NCBI GenBank assembly: GCA_963682055.1
Contig: OY821742.1
Span: forward strand, 31,467,060 to 31,531,059
DNA: 64,000 bases
From: Primula veris
Lineage: Eukaryota > Streptophyta > Magnoliopsida > Ericales > Primulaceae
Direction of reading: 5' to 3'
Part shown: positions 1 to 13,119 of the stretch, one piece after another
Layout: each line of letters opens with the position of its first letter
How positions within the stretch are numbered: position 1 is the stretch's first letter
The notes under the pieces: generated by a model
Told to the model about the DNA's origin: nothing
The model's database searches: none
What the model saw: the letters and a program-made list of their open reading frames with translations, nothing else
Translations under genes and position numbers: made by a program

Positions 1-1835
1 CATTTTTACAAGGTTTTCAATTGTATAGAAAAATTTGTTTATTGTGTTACAAAAAATTAAGTCGAAATATTATAATTTAATTTTTTTCGAACATAAATCT
101 GCATCTTTTATAATTTTAAGGTTTTATTATAAAGTTCTAAACTATACGGACTAAATTGATAATTTATAAACATTTGCATCAAAAAAGGTTCGCGGAAGAT
201 CACTAAATCATTAACAATTTATAACACATGTTACTAAATCAAAAAAATTAAAAGTCGCGTCACCAGATTAATTTTGATCCAAAACACGGGCTACTAAACT
301 AAATTACCCTCTCCTTTTGTCTTTTTGGATGAGTATTTATGCCTCTTGCTTGAACTTTTATTTTTGTCATTACAATTTACACATAGTCTTCTTTCTATTT
401 ATATTTATTTATTGAAATCCAGACAAGTCCTGTTTCTTTCAATATTGATATAGTAGAAGGACTATTTATCAATTGGGGAAAAACACGGTAGAATGTTCTT
501 GATTTGATTTAACTGCTCCCCATATTTCCATTTTTTTTTGCGTGGGTAGGAATTTTAATAAAAGTATAAAATTGTCGAATCTGAAATATTACAATTACAA
601 AATGTAGATTAACTGGAGGCTAAATTTTCGAAAAAATAACAGCCAAACCACAACAACATGCACATGCTAATTTTCAAATTGGTCACAGCGAGCTCGCCTT
701 AATCATTAAACAGTGGTGTTTTCAATTTTGGGAACAGTGATACTCATATGTAGTTTATCTTAGACAAGCCAAACAAACGGAACTCAATTATGATGTCGTA
801 CATAGTCGTATGTAAACATCGTCTTCTCAACGCAATGCAAAGAAACGATAAATTATTGTCATTTGAATTAATAAATCATGCAACAACTTACGGGACATAC
901 GTAAATGAACAGGGGTGTATCCTTTATTACTAGTTACGAAACACTAACTGTTGCCTAGAGTCGTCTATGATACAAATTACAGCGAGAGAGAAGCTGGGCA
1001 AGCATACTGTGAAGAACTCTTAAAAAAAAAACTACTTTTTGGCATAGATGTAACTTATAAGTCACAGTATGACAGCTAAACTAAGGTTAACGTTCATGAA
1101 AGTTCATCCATATTTTGTACTAGTTACTTTATTGCACAATTGGAGTGTAAACCAGCATTTTCACTGGTTCAAAACTCGAATAGATAAAAATGGTTTCTCC
1201 TAAATTTCTAATCAATTTTTAATAGCCAAAATCCTTGCTTGCTAGAATTGTAACCTTAATTGCTAACATCGATACATATGGATGAATGAAACATGTGTTT
1301 TATTCCCTTTTTAGAGTGTAGGAATTATGTTTCGTTCAACATGTAAACCCAATTTGGTCTAAGGTCGATTTTCCTCAACCTGAACAGTCTTCCTAGTTCA
1401 TACAAACACAGACATGTACTAGTCCAAAAAGTTGAGACCCAAAAGCCGCAAACAAACAAATTAAAGCACAAGCGTATGTGTGTTTAAATGAGCACGTTTT
1501 CTTAACACAATTCAGACAAAGAAGCAAGTAGCAAGCAGAAACGCTTACGAGTCTAGAAATAAAGATTAACATAAATTGTTATTTTTCCCTATAAAACAGG
1601 GCCGATGCAAACAAAGATATTTAGCTCAAAGTTTTCTCTAATCCTATTATCTCACAAGCTACTGTTAACGTGAAACTTGTTAAGTAAAACTATGCCAAAT
1701 ATCCTAATCTTTGTATCTATTTACAACCAGCCTGTTATTGAAAACATATAGTGCCCATGCCAGTATAAATTTGAAATGGCGACTGCCATTTTAGATCTTA
1801 GGTTGGAGAATAATTGACCCATTCGATCAGATATA
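1..1835. other. AT-rich flank without a recognised gene
   Basis: I see no reading frame, RNA gene or clear mobile element end here. The sequence is AT-rich, and its right edge is presumably the 3' untranslated and downstream region of the minus-strand J-like/thioredoxin-like gene whose stop codon lies at 1836-1838. No polyadenylation site could be fixed with confidence. Confidence 0.5.
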
Positions 1836-4800
1836 TTAATCGGAATCGGATAGCGGCATTTGAACAGCATCTTTTGGTTCCATATCGGTAAGTGAAGGGG
1901 GAAGATCTTGATTTAACACATTTCTATTGTTACGACTTCGATTTCGCCTCTCTTCGTCCTGAGAACCAACCCATGCCAGATCATCAACCAAACACATGTA
2001 AGAACATAAGAATGTTACGAAATGGAATATTACAAAATGCAAGAAAGAAAGAAAATGGACAAGGAGATTACAAGTTGCCAATTCTGAAGAATTCCGATAT
2101 TTTTAAGTTGGTGAATGAGTAAACTATGAATAATTAAAGCATGATAGTTCGACATAATGTGCTGTTGCACCACATGTTGCTTAAAAACTAACGTGTACCA
2201 TATTATGCAAAACCACAAAATATATATGTATTTTAAAAAATTGAAATCATGCAGTAAATTTCCACTCTGTCATCAGCCAAGAAGTTGTGATACCGACAAT
2301 TGAAAAGATTTAAGTTATTCACTGTTTTGTTGTACGTTTAGGTGGCAAACGGAAAGGGAGACTATAACCCCTTACTTACCCTTCCACTAGGCTGAGATTC
2401 TGCATTAGTCTGAGTTCGGTTCCTTCTCAGCCATATGTTACCAAACGACATTAATGCTCCTAAAAGCAAGACTGGGCCAATTCTAGGATCCTCAAGCCGA
2501 TTCTGTGTCCCAATCACAGCACTGCTGATTTTCTGTTTTATTCCCGTCCCTTTAGACATAACAGTTCTGGCACCTTTTGACCAAAAAGGATCTGCGTCTT
2601 CAGGAACAAGTTCAGGAGCTTTAGCTCTCTGCGTTCAAAATAGAGATTATATTTCGTTAATAAGTAAAATAATCGTCAAACATCACAATGCAGTAGTATT
2701 ACATGATTTACATCAATAGAGAGATTAAGCTAAAACAAGTTTCGACAAATAAATGGACGGAGAAACTTCACTTACAAAGAATGGGAGATCTTTGAAATCA
2801 CCATCTTCAATTATTTGAGAGATCCACTTAATAATCTGTCAAGTGTGATATAAACAAAATAGATGAAGAACTTGAAGATGAGCATTATGTTCAATATGGA
2901 AAAAAAATACCAATCAAAAGGGATATCTGAGAAAAGAGAGAAACCCAACCTCGGAAGTGTCCTCGGAACCATTATACCTTGCCACAAGTTGGGAAGCCGG
3001 GTCCACAACATTATCCTGCAATGCCTCAAATATGTTTTTCGGTTTCTTCTCGACTTGAATACTATCTTCAGTAGCATTTCTTTTGAACCGCACAATAACT
3101 ATTTGTGGTGTATCGACTACATCTTTCCTGGTCCCACATGTATCATAGCTGGTCGGAGATTGAACAAGAAAGAAGCAATATCGCTGGAAAGAATAGATGT
3201 TTTACGGATTAATTTAGAATTAATAGTGGAACATATTTGATATTTCTATCAAAGTACAGTCGCTCACTAGCATTTCAATGTATTTCATCGTAAAAGTATA
3301 ATAAAATTCCACAAGTATCTCTAAGAAAAAAAAAATGGTAAAGCAAGGAGGTGCATTATTGAACAGGTAACTCTTTTCCTAAAGGATGAAATTCTTAAGT
3401 GAAATGCTAAATGAAATCTTATGGATAGTTGCCCTATCCACAACAGGAGACATCTTCACTTTTTTTTAAAAACTACTTACTTCACGTTGCAGTGTTTAAA
3501 TTTTATCTACAATTTCTCATAAATCAATAACTAGCTCGATATTAGAGAATAGTTCTCCATATAGACCGACAACAAACTCTTTTTTACAAGGCGAAACGTC
3601 TCAATCTTTTCCAAAATGTAAATATAAACTCTTGACCCATGAATATCACATTGCATATTTGACAGGGAAGAAGTGAGGAGAGGGGAATAATTTATGGATG
3701 GTCCATAAAACTAAACTAACTATAGATTAATAAGTGTTTGTGAAGAAAAGTAAAAAGCATTGTATAATAAAGTTGCTAATACTCATTTCTTTTATACCTC
3801 ACATGCCAATATTAATTACTATTATCATAAGACATGCTTAATAAGGAAGGACTTACTTGTTGGGCTTCTCCATCAAGCCAGGTAATGGTCAACCTTTTCT
3901 CCTTCAATGCATTAACCGGCGGTGAAAGCTTGTTTTGACCAATAGTATCCAAATTATCACCACTCGACAGTTCTTGATGGACTCTGCGCATGGTCTTTAA
4001 GATAATTTTCTTCTATTAGTGTACCAGATTTGTATGTTTTTGTTGTTATTGAACATCGTTACAAAGATTCTTCTGTTATAGTTGGTATATTTATGTAATA
4101 AGGTATCCACAATTCAGGGGAGAGTAGCAATCCAATATTTTTTTTACTAAAGATATACCAAGTATTCCATTACGCTAGCTTTACTCAAGTATTTTCCTTT
4201 CTCAAATCTTTTATTACAATGTAGGATCAATCCTAACTGAGCCGAGCTAAGCCCATACAAGATAGCATTTTGGTTACATACAAACTCCAAATGAGTTCTG
4301 TTAAAAAGTTTCTGATATTAGCAAATGGTATAGAGTATATAAAATTACGTATAATTTGGCCTCAGGTCAGAAACCAAGCTTGAAGAACCTTGCTCATATC
4401 AAAATGATTCACGGGATCAATTTACTAAATCAATGTAACCCCAGTTGAACCCTAAATGAAATAGCATGCAATCCCAGTCTTAGATAGACATCCCAACTTG
4501 ATATATGATCTATATATAAAAAAATAGTACATTATTTTAAAACTAGATGGCATAATTAAGTTTTATCCCCAAATTCTTGGGATTAAGGCTTAGATTGATG
4601 GTAATGAATTTAGTAGTGTGAAACCTATATAGTCACTAACATAGTGACTGGATCACAGTACGTAAGCACTAAAGTAACCGTGTTATGAAGCCAAGAAAAA
4701 TAGCAACATATCACAAAGTTAATACTTAATTAACACAAAGTTACAGCTAAGAACTTACTTCACGCATTTTACCAAGTTCCTGGCTCTGTCTCCCTGCTAA

Positions 4801-7800
4801 TATAACACAATACCAAATTTCGGTCTCATTCCCAGAACGAGAGTAGCCACGAGCATCACAACCCAGCTCCTTGGATGTCACACTTCGCAATTGGGGTAGC
4901 TCTAAAAAAGTTGAATAAAGAAAAATAACCAAGTGAACGTTTGTAACTAGATGTCTACAAATACTCGCAGAAAATAGAGGAGTCAAGCAATGTTACCATG
5001 ATGTTTATTTTGTTCCATGGTGTTTAGGAACCATGATTCGTTGACAGGTCCTGCAAATGATGATTTTTTTTAGCTAAATATATTTGAAATAAGAAAATGT
5101 TAGAACAAAAATTAAACATGCATATGAAAAAACTCTTACCATGGTAAACGACAGGTTTGACACCAGATTCTTTCATTAATACAACAGCAGGAGCAGATTC
5201 CACCCCAAATCTGTAACAATACCATTTGGTTAGAAACATATTATAGTCTTCCTAATGAGAATGAAGGACACTGTATATCAAATCTAAATTATTGTACAAA
5301 AGCACAGAATAAGCAGAGCAAATCTCAAAGAATCGATGAATCGATGCTGGATTGGACGCAAGCTGTACTCCCCAGTACCAAAATAAGTGATATGTTTGAA
5401 AATTCCAAGTTCTTAAGAAACATAAGAGTAGTACCTTGGCGATTACAAATAACCAAATGAAGGGATCAAATAGATATGTAAAAGTACTTTTACCATTAAA
5501 TTGGGAAAAATGAATGTTCTTCTGGGACATCCTAAAATGATATAATTACCACATATAGGGATGCGGGAGTATAAATGACCTATCTACATGATAAGCTAGA
5601 GGAACAATTTGTTCACAGAAACAACATATAAAAATAAAATTCTAAGAGACGCTAACAAATTTTTTTTTTAATTAATTGTGGGGAAAACCCACATTTTATT
5701 TTTATTAATTATTGATAAAGAAAATGCGGGGGAAAAACCCCACTACAAGACTACGAAATATAAACCATAGCTGTTACAAATTTTGAATCAACACTTTGAA
5801 ACATAATTAAATAAACTTGAGGGACCAATTTAAACAAAATTTCAGATAGCATCCACTTTAGCCACGTAAGCCCCATCTGTGCCACGCAAGAGACGCTAAC
5901 AAATGATGCAATTTTACGCAGAATGTCAATCTAATTATGTCTAATCAGTAATCACCTAAAACCTATATTAAACTTATCGAACAAATTCAGTAATCACCTA
6001 AAACCTATATTAAACTTATCGAACAAATTCAGTAATAAAAATATTAACTAAATGAAAACTGACTAATTGGAGACCAAAAGATCCAGTTTTTATCAGAATA
6101 CATCCATCAGTTGCTTATGTCTAACCGACCTAATTACCTTCCATACAATTATGATGCTTTTAAAAAGTAAATGAAGTTTAACTTACGTATTCCACCAAAC
6201 AGAAGAATCCTGTTCTCTCCATAGCACATAAGCAAAACTCGCATAAGGCCAATAATCTTGAGCAGCTTTGCGCACAAAAGGTGTTGCTCGTTCTCCTGTT
6301 TCTGAGAAGAAAATTACTTTCACCTGCATTCCAAAAATCCGATATTATATAATAACAAGAACTTTGCACAAAAAATATAAATAAAAGCAGGGTCATGGAC
6401 ACTGGTACAATTATCAGCAAAGAGTAAACAGAAGATTGTCCTATCCGTCATTTACATAATCCTTCTGAGGACATAAAATGACCAGAGAAAAGTCACATAC
6501 AGTCTGCTCCATGTCACAAATACAAGCCATTGGTCACATTGTTTATTAAATATTGACGAATTCACGAGACTAACGGATACTCCTCAATAACCATTTTACA
6601 ACATTGCAACACAAGACTTTCCAAAGTGAAACTAATTCATGAATGTCCTCATTTACCAGTTACTGACTCCCTGTAAAAATACATATAGTTAAGCGTTGGA
6701 CACTATTATTCTTTGTTGTTCAGTATCATTTTTGAGTTGCCTGTTTATTTAGTGTGGAATGCAGCCTACAGGGATCCAATTTAGCAGTTATATAACAAAT
6801 TAAAGAAAAACATCGAACAATAAATACTTTCACATGCCTAGAAATTGGAATTGAGAACAATAATAACAAACATTTTCTTCAGCAAGTTCATTTACAACAT
6901 AAAACAAATCACCAATCAAGTAATTTAGCACTGGCTATGTTAGCATCGTAAATAGTAGTTAATGGTTCTCAAAAGAGAAAAGGAGAAAAATATGCTAACA
7001 CAGCTTTGAGGAGAAGAAGGTACCTTATGTGGGCTGGCTTTTGCCAAGAAACGTTGTGCCTATAAACATATAAATGAGTTCTAGATCATTCCGATAATAA
7101 ACCAAAATTCATAATAAGTGCAATCTTTTACCAATGAGGTAATGACTATTTTGAGCAATACTAAAGGAGTGGATATATTACCAGAGACTCTTTTGAGTAG
7201 TACAAAATGCGAGGCAAACTCAATATTCTCATAGCAAACCAATCAGTAACAGCATCAACAGAAAGCTCTCCTTCATACCTGCAGAGTATAATCAACAGAA
7301 AATTATGAAAAACAACACCAATTTACAGCTGTATTACAAAGCCAACCAGACCGAACCCCTTAATTTACTTTAGAAATGGAAGGGAAGACTTCTATTTGAA
7401 TATTAAACAGAACTCACCTAACAAGACAGCTTGAAGTATTACATCCGGAGGGAAACACGACAAGTGAAGGTAAGCCTGAATATAATATATGTGCCATGTT
7501 GAAATTAGAGACGAAACTAAAAGCATAAACAAAAAAAATGTCGACTCCTTAACATATATCAATTGCTACAACTATACAGAACTTAAGTAAGATCCAGTTA
7601 TCTCTCTCCCTCTCTCTCTCTCTAATACTAACCATTCTGAAAGGATGGCTGCCCTGTAAATGTCTTATCAGCAAGGTACTTAGCGAGTTGAATCTCTCCT
7701 AGTTCAACCATTCCAGTTGTTGCTACACCCTCCAAATGAGCAGCTGAAACACAGAAAATAGTACCATTTGAAAATGGGAAAATTAGACCATGCAAAATAC

Positions 7801-10800
7801 ATAAATGGAGTTACACGATGTGTATAAATAAATAAAGAGAACTAACAAGATGAGAACTTAAAGCATATATGATACCCAGTAATTAAAATGGGAAAACAAC
7901 TTATCATATAATGTCATACATAAACCACCATTTTCAATTGCCCAAACTACAAAGTCAATCAGCATGACATGCCAGGGTCCATACTATATTTATTTTTGGC
8001 TTTCCTTAAAAAAGAACACAATAAAATTCTCTCTTCTCATACAGTGCCAAGAAGAATTTCAGAGCTCCTTCTATATATCATAAGTATAGAGAGTAACATA
8101 TACATATAGAAACTTATCATAAGGACCAAAACATTTTAGGCTTTGTAGCACAATTAAAAAGTGAGTTTGATGAATTCAATACAGATTCTGGATTAACGAG
8201 GTGAATAATCCTTTTTAGAATTTCTAGGGTTAGTATCAATTGAAAATCGTGAAATTGCGTGTTTCATAGTAGAGGCCTTTTAAGAACTAAATAAATAGCT
8301 AAAACTGTTTAAATAGATTACTCGTCATAAACTTTTCGAATTTGCCTTTGGGTTTTGTTTTAGTTGCTACTTCCTGAGACACTTGGTTCTAGAGTTACTT
8401 TAAGAAAAAGGGCCTTTTGAGTAGGATGTACATTACAACCAAACACAAACCAGAAAGATATACGTAATTTAGAATGTCAGAAACAGGCAAAGATCTGGTA
8501 ATGTTTTCTATAGATTTGATTTCCTTGAAAGAAGCAAGTTCATTGTTGCTACACAAATGAAAGTATAAAAAGAGAAGAACCAATAACTGCATACCAACTT
8601 TTTTCCAGTCTTCAGCAAAATTTGCAGAACCTTTGCTTCCATATGAAAACACCTAATCCAATTGCAATCAACAGTTACATGAAATTGATAAATACAGGTT
8701 TTATACCAGCAGAATTTTCATTACTAGTAAACAAGAGCTAACACATCAACACAAACTCCAAATAAAATTCCTCCCAGAGAAATTAGTATTACAAAAATCA
8801 ATTATTAAACCAGAAAAGATTTTACTGGGTCGCTTGCTAATTGAATGTCCAAATAGGAAATTAATTACTTAAAGAACAGTTTCCATACCACAGGTCATTT
8901 ACCTTATGTTAGTAAAGGTTATTTCGTGCATTTAGAAAGCGTCTTAACACAGTTTAGAAACACAGAGAGAAAAAGACACTAATAGTACTGAGCTTACCTG
9001 AAGTAGCAATGGCTTTGAATTTTCGAACTTTGAGCGAAAATTCCCCGAGGTGATAAGGTTAACATCCTGATATTTTGAGTCTGACAAAATGAAAAGAGTA
9101 GATAAATGAATAGACACACATTATTAGTTCTAAATTCCAGTAAGTGAAAATGTATGGACCAGCTCTACCAACCATATGTAGCAGGCTCAAGCAATGGTAA
9201 ATCAATTTCAGAAACATCTGTCTTCGAGTATTGCTCCTGAAGATTTGCACTTACATGCTATAACAAAAAGTGATTATTAGGAACACATCATAATTAAAAA
9301 GAAAAGGATCATAGGCTTTAAAGTGAAATGTCATAATCCATAATTTCAGAAAAGGATCATAGGCTTTAAAGTGACCATATAATAGCATGAAATGAAACTC
9401 ACAATATTCTCATCAACACCATATATGTCATAATCCCTCTTCCATAGTGGATTTGTGAGCAGCTCAAAAGCATATCGTATCTGTATAAAAGACAAAATAA
9501 CTTAATTGAACAACTGGACAGAAGGAAATAACAAAATTACAAAAACACAGTTGACTCGAATTAGACTTCAGAAGATAAATGATATGCTGAAAACAGAACC
9601 CTTTAAGTAGTAGGAAACATTATCTATTTATCTCAAGATTCACAACTATGGGAATAAACAACAGATAAATTCTCAACTAGATGATGTGAGGCCTTAAGTT
9701 TGCTTCTTTAACGTCCTTGATACACTATTAACATCGAAATCACCAACAGTAAAAGTCTTGCAATTTAATATGATGCATAAATAAATGTAAGCCAATCTAT
9801 TTCTATTTCAACTTGTCGATCCACATTAGCATGCCGAGTCCCTACGCAATAGAATAGACAAAGGAATGATGAATTTGGAAGTGTTTTGTAAATATTAAGA
9901 ACAAAAACATAAAATGGGAAGTAATTACTTCCATTATTTTCACATGATTGACTACTGAAACAAAATAGACGATATGCTTACTGAAAAAACTATCTTTACT
10001 TATAAACATGCAACAGAAAAAACACAGATGTACTATGTAACATAAAGGAAATAAAATCAGATGTAGCCGTATTTTAACTTTAAAAAGAAATCCACAAGGC
10101 ATAATGTACACGCACCTTAACAAAATCAACGGTCGGAGGTACTTCGGTGCCAGCAGTCCTGAATGGGTGATCTTGTTAGAACAGAATCAATATAATAATA
10201 CTGTTATCCGAGTTATACCACTCCTAACACATATCTTGATCTCCTACTAGAGTTATCCTAGTAAAACATCTACCAATTCATTTTGCAAAAAAGATGAAAA
10301 CATAAAACATTAGCACAGACACACAGTGACACTTATATTGATTTTCAAGAATATACATTCAGTTTCTGTATAGACACAAACGTTCAGAGAGAGTTAACCT
10401 CACAGGCCGTATCCTAATTATGTTTCATCTTTGGTGGTTAAGTTACTACCAATGATCTTATCGATTGTATAACACAAACTAGATTCATGGATATCCTGAT
10501 GGTATTGACCCAAAAGAAACATGTACCTAACCCCCCTGCCTAACTTTTTTGCCAATTAACATAGAAATTATCACCTTAATACCTCAGTTTTCCAACTATG
10601 TTTGTTTGATGTTTAAGGGTTTACACTTGTTTAATTTAGTAGCTCAATGTTTGATATAGTGTAACAATCAGGGATCCGAATATCTGATCACAAGCTCTAC
10701 TAAAAATACGACCACTTTTTGTTCTGTAGAAGCCCGTCCATTTCCCACTAAAAGGCCTATTAGTAAGGAAGGAGAGGGGCATATATTAATCCTTGGCTTT

Positions 10801-12999
10801 ATCAATGCCTAAACGATGTGGGACAATTCCAACACTCCCCCTCACTTGTGGGTTGGTCAATTTCCGATAAGCCCAACAAGTGTCATCGACAAATTGGATG
10901 GAGGTGACCCATCGTACAAACCGGCTAGCCTTTGGCTCTAATACCATGTAGAAGCCCGTTCATTCCTCACTAAAAGGCCTATTAGTAGGGAAGGAGATGA
11001 GCATATATTAATCCTTGGCTTTATCAATGCCTAAACGATGTGGGACTATTCCAACATGTTCCTTACCTAGTATGCCGTTTTTTTCTAGCTCTAACAGAGA
11101 TAGATTTTTCAAGAGCAGAGTAGCAAACAACTAAAATCCCTCTAAAAGCAAAACATCCTAAAAGTAGTCAAGCTTGTATGACCATTTTTCATTCCTAAAC
11201 TCGCATGACCAATATCATTCAACGAAATTAGTAGTCAAGGTTCAAGTTAATACAATATTAAGCTGAATAAGCGTAAACCTTGAGTGCCGAATCAAACATA
11301 TGTGAAAAGTTAGGCTACCAACGTGAAATCCCCCATTAATATAAGTCCATCAAATTTTACACCCATTAACTATAACATAGCTCATAAGAATCCAAGCAAA
11401 GTTAAAAAGTAGTCACTTGTTGGTACTAAAAAGTTGTTGTAACTGGGCATGTTGATACTCCAGGGTATTCTTACATGTATACTTAAAAGTACAAGTATAA
11501 GAGGTTGTTTAAAAAAAAACCATCCGGAAGAGGTATACTCTTTACATACGTTTAAAAATAAAAATTACAGGGACCACCATATACGTGTGTGTGTATGTAC
11601 TTCTTGAAACACTAAACTTTTGTATATTAAAAACATGCAACCAAACGAACCCGATACAAGTGCTTTTATAACTACATCAATCGTGGTCAAGGATATCAAG
11701 CCCCAAAGGCAGTGACGAACCCAGGATCCTTAAACAGGAGGGGCAGAGTTTCGAGTTTATTTTTTTGCAGAGTGCTAAAACCGCAAAAAAAAAATGTAAT
11801 TTTTTGCTAAAATACATGGTAAAAAATCGGTTATATCACAATGTGGATGTGCTGCAGCCTCTTTCACCCTACTTCTACTTCCTTCCCTGCTCATATGCCA
11901 AATATATGTGTATATATATTCATAGAATCATAGATACATACATAAATAAAATACAGACACACACACCTCTATAATTTAATAGCATTGAGTCCATGAATTT
12001 TATAAATCTAGAGGGTGACTAATAATCGATATACTATTAGTATAGTACATTAATCCAAAACAGAACCGGAAAAATTCAGTATTTTAATGAGGTACTAACT
12101 AATTAACAGATTATTAATGTATATAGGTCTGAACACTAAATTCAAGTATTCAACAATGTTACTATAACACTAGAGACCATAAAGTTAATAAATCTATAGG
12201 ATTATTAAATAATCCATATTTTAGCATAGTATAATAGTTCGAAACGGAACCGGCTAAAATATATTATTTTAAAGAGGTAATTAACTAATTCAAATATTAA
12301 TGTATAAAGTATCAACAATGAATTCAACTTATGTTCCTAAAACACTTGAGAGCAAACTGCAAAGAGGGGTAAAAATAAAAAAACAAAATCAAAAACATCT
12401 TCAACAGAACTAAGGCTCTTATTAATCGGTATTTTAAAGATTGTTAGTTTAAAGAAAAAACTAATTAATAAATTATTGATTTATAGAGGTTTTTACACTA
12501 AATTCAACTTTATGTTCATAAAACACTTAAAAAACAAAGTGGAGTAAAAAAAATATAATAATTTTTTGTTACCATTTAGAAGAAAGCTTATGATAAGCTT
12601 GAGTAACATCTTCAACAGAACTAAGGCTGTTAATCCCCAAAACTGCAATAAAAAATCCACTAATTAAAAAACTAAAACAATAATAATAACTAACATATAA
12701 ACAATAAACATTCATTGTAAACAAATAATAATAAGTTCTATTGAAGTAAGGCTGTTAATCTCCAAAACTGCAAAAAGATCCACTAATAAGAATAACTAGT
12801 ATAAAAACAATAAACATTAATAGCAGAAAAATAAGATAATTAAATATAAAAATAAATAAAAAAAGAGAGTAAGGGGAAAAAAACCATGATAGTGAGAAGG
12901 AGGAAAAGAGCGAGGGAGAAGAATGAGCTGAAAAAACAAAGATAACGCGAAAAGAATTAGTGGAAACCAATATGCTCTCACTAACACAAATCTCGACAT
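1836..12999 (-). CDS. J-like/thioredoxin-like membrane protein, 20 exons, 680 aa
   Basis: Twenty exons join in one open frame through GT-AG introns: 12999-12885, 12642-12573, 10158-10116, 9480-9403, 9257-9173, 9080-8998, 8652-8595, 7743-7633, 7475-7418, 7278-7182, 7059-7024, 6323-6187, 5210-5140, 5050-4997, 4901-4759, 3994-3857, 3183-2950, 2835-2776, 2628-2380, 1958-1836. Residues 1-30 form a hydrophobic signal peptide or anchor. Residues 36-98 resemble a J domain: a VLGI start, a helix ending HKLSSKW, and WKRDYDIYG at the end, but the HPD tripeptide is absent. Residues about 140-255 look like a thioredoxin fold with a LPSLVVFPSG strand and no CxxC. A second thioredoxin-like stretch includes FGVESAPAVVLM near residue 325. 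A hydrophobic segment lies at about 607-624, followed by a basic then acidic tail. The family pattern resembles DNAJC10/DNAJC16-type J plus thioredoxin proteins of the secretory pathway. An ER role is inference; without HPD, stimulation of Hsp70 ATPase is doubtful. Confidence 0.9.
5661..5887 (-). mobile_element. LINE/SINE-type tail insertion with 17-bp target duplication
   Basis: A 227-bp insert in an intron of the J-like gene is flanked by perfect 17-bp direct repeats AAGAGACGCTAACAAAT at 5644-5660 and 5888-5904. On the minus strand it ends in a poly(A) tail, seen on the plus strand as a T run at its left edge. A variable-length target duplication plus an A tail is the signature of target-primed reverse transcription. 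The body has GC-rich blocks (GGGGTTTTTCCCC) close to the tail, as in 3' ends of plant L1-like elements. No ORF remains, so LINE 3' end versus SINE is unresolved. Confidence 0.8.
5946..6035. repeat. 42-bp tandem duplication in intron
   Basis: Two full copies and the start of a third of a 42-bp unit beginning CAGTAATCACCTAAAACC (starts 5946, 5988 and 6030). The copies are essentially identical, so the duplication is recent. It lies just beyond the LINE/SINE-type insertion in the same intron. Confidence 0.9.
7602..7622. repeat. (CT)n microsatellite in intron
   Basis: A short CT-rich run in the intron between the exons at 7743-7633 and 8652-8595. It has no other visible role. Confidence 0.8.
9301..9374. 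repeat. Two-copy direct repeat, about 26 bp, in intron
   Basis: The segment GAAAAGGATCATAGGCTTTA with a shared AAGTGA tail occurs at 9301 and again at about 9349. It is a small local duplication between two exons of the J-like gene and is not part of the coding sequence. Confidence 0.8.
10725..11056 (-). mobile_element. TRIM (terminal-repeat retrotransposon in miniature), complete
   Basis: Two 110-bp direct repeats (10725-10834 and 10947-11056) begin TGT and end ACA and enclose only 112 bp. The element is flanked on both sides by the 5-bp target duplication TGTTC (10720-10724 and 11057-11061). Read on the minus strand, the 5' LTR is followed at once by TGGTATTAGAGCC, a primer-binding site like that used with initiator methionine tRNA. 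A purine tract (AGTGAGGGGGAG) abuts the 3' LTR. No protein is encoded, so the element is non-autonomous. It sits in intron 2 of the J-like gene. Confidence 0.93.
12063..12560. repeat. About 175-bp degenerate tandem repeat, three units, intron 2
   Basis: Three diverged units start near 12063, 12248 and 12421. Each has a CGGnnAAAA-type start, a block like ACTAATTAANNNATTATTGAT, and an ending like ACACTAAATTCAACTT plus AAAACACTT. Between them lie partial copies of the exon 2 neighbourhood. They are internal duplications in the first half of intron 2. Confidence 0.6.
12740..12830 (-). repeat. Partial duplicate of exon 2 and its flanks
   Basis: The stretch around 12745-12775 repeats the acceptor side of exon 2 (12573-12642): GGCTGTTAATCNCCAAAACTGCAA occurs in both, followed by matching intron sequence (ATCCACTAAT, AACAATAAACATT). 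A shorter third fragment, CATCTTCAACAGAACTAAGG, lies at about 12397. Only the copy at 12573-12642 keeps a donor site and joins the frame on both sides, so the others look like non-used duplicates. Confidence 0.7.
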
Positions 13000-13110
13000 T
13001 TTATTTATTTATTTATATATTTTCTGTGTATATAGAGTAGATATATATATATATATTTAGAGAGAGAGAGAGAATGCCGGTTAGAGAGAGAGAGAGAGAT
13101 GATTGTGATC
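13000..13110 (-). promoter_or_regulatory. Promoter/5' UTR of the J-like gene with TA and GA/CT microsatellites
   Basis: Directly upstream of the ATG at 12999 lie an AT-rich leader, a TA run (13043-13060), and two GA runs (CT on the coding strand) separated by a short GC-richer spacer (13060-13101). CT-rich pyrimidine patches near the start site are common in plant core promoters. The exact TATA box and start site are not resolved; a CTCTATATACAC motif (minus strand, about 13025-13036) is a candidate. Confidence 0.45.
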
Positions 13111-13119
13111 AAGCGTTGT

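Noticed and set aside
11700..11760. Motif like CAGTGACGAACCCAGGATCC, similar to ends of some plant DNA elements
   Set aside because: Only one end is visible; no inverted partner or target duplication was found.
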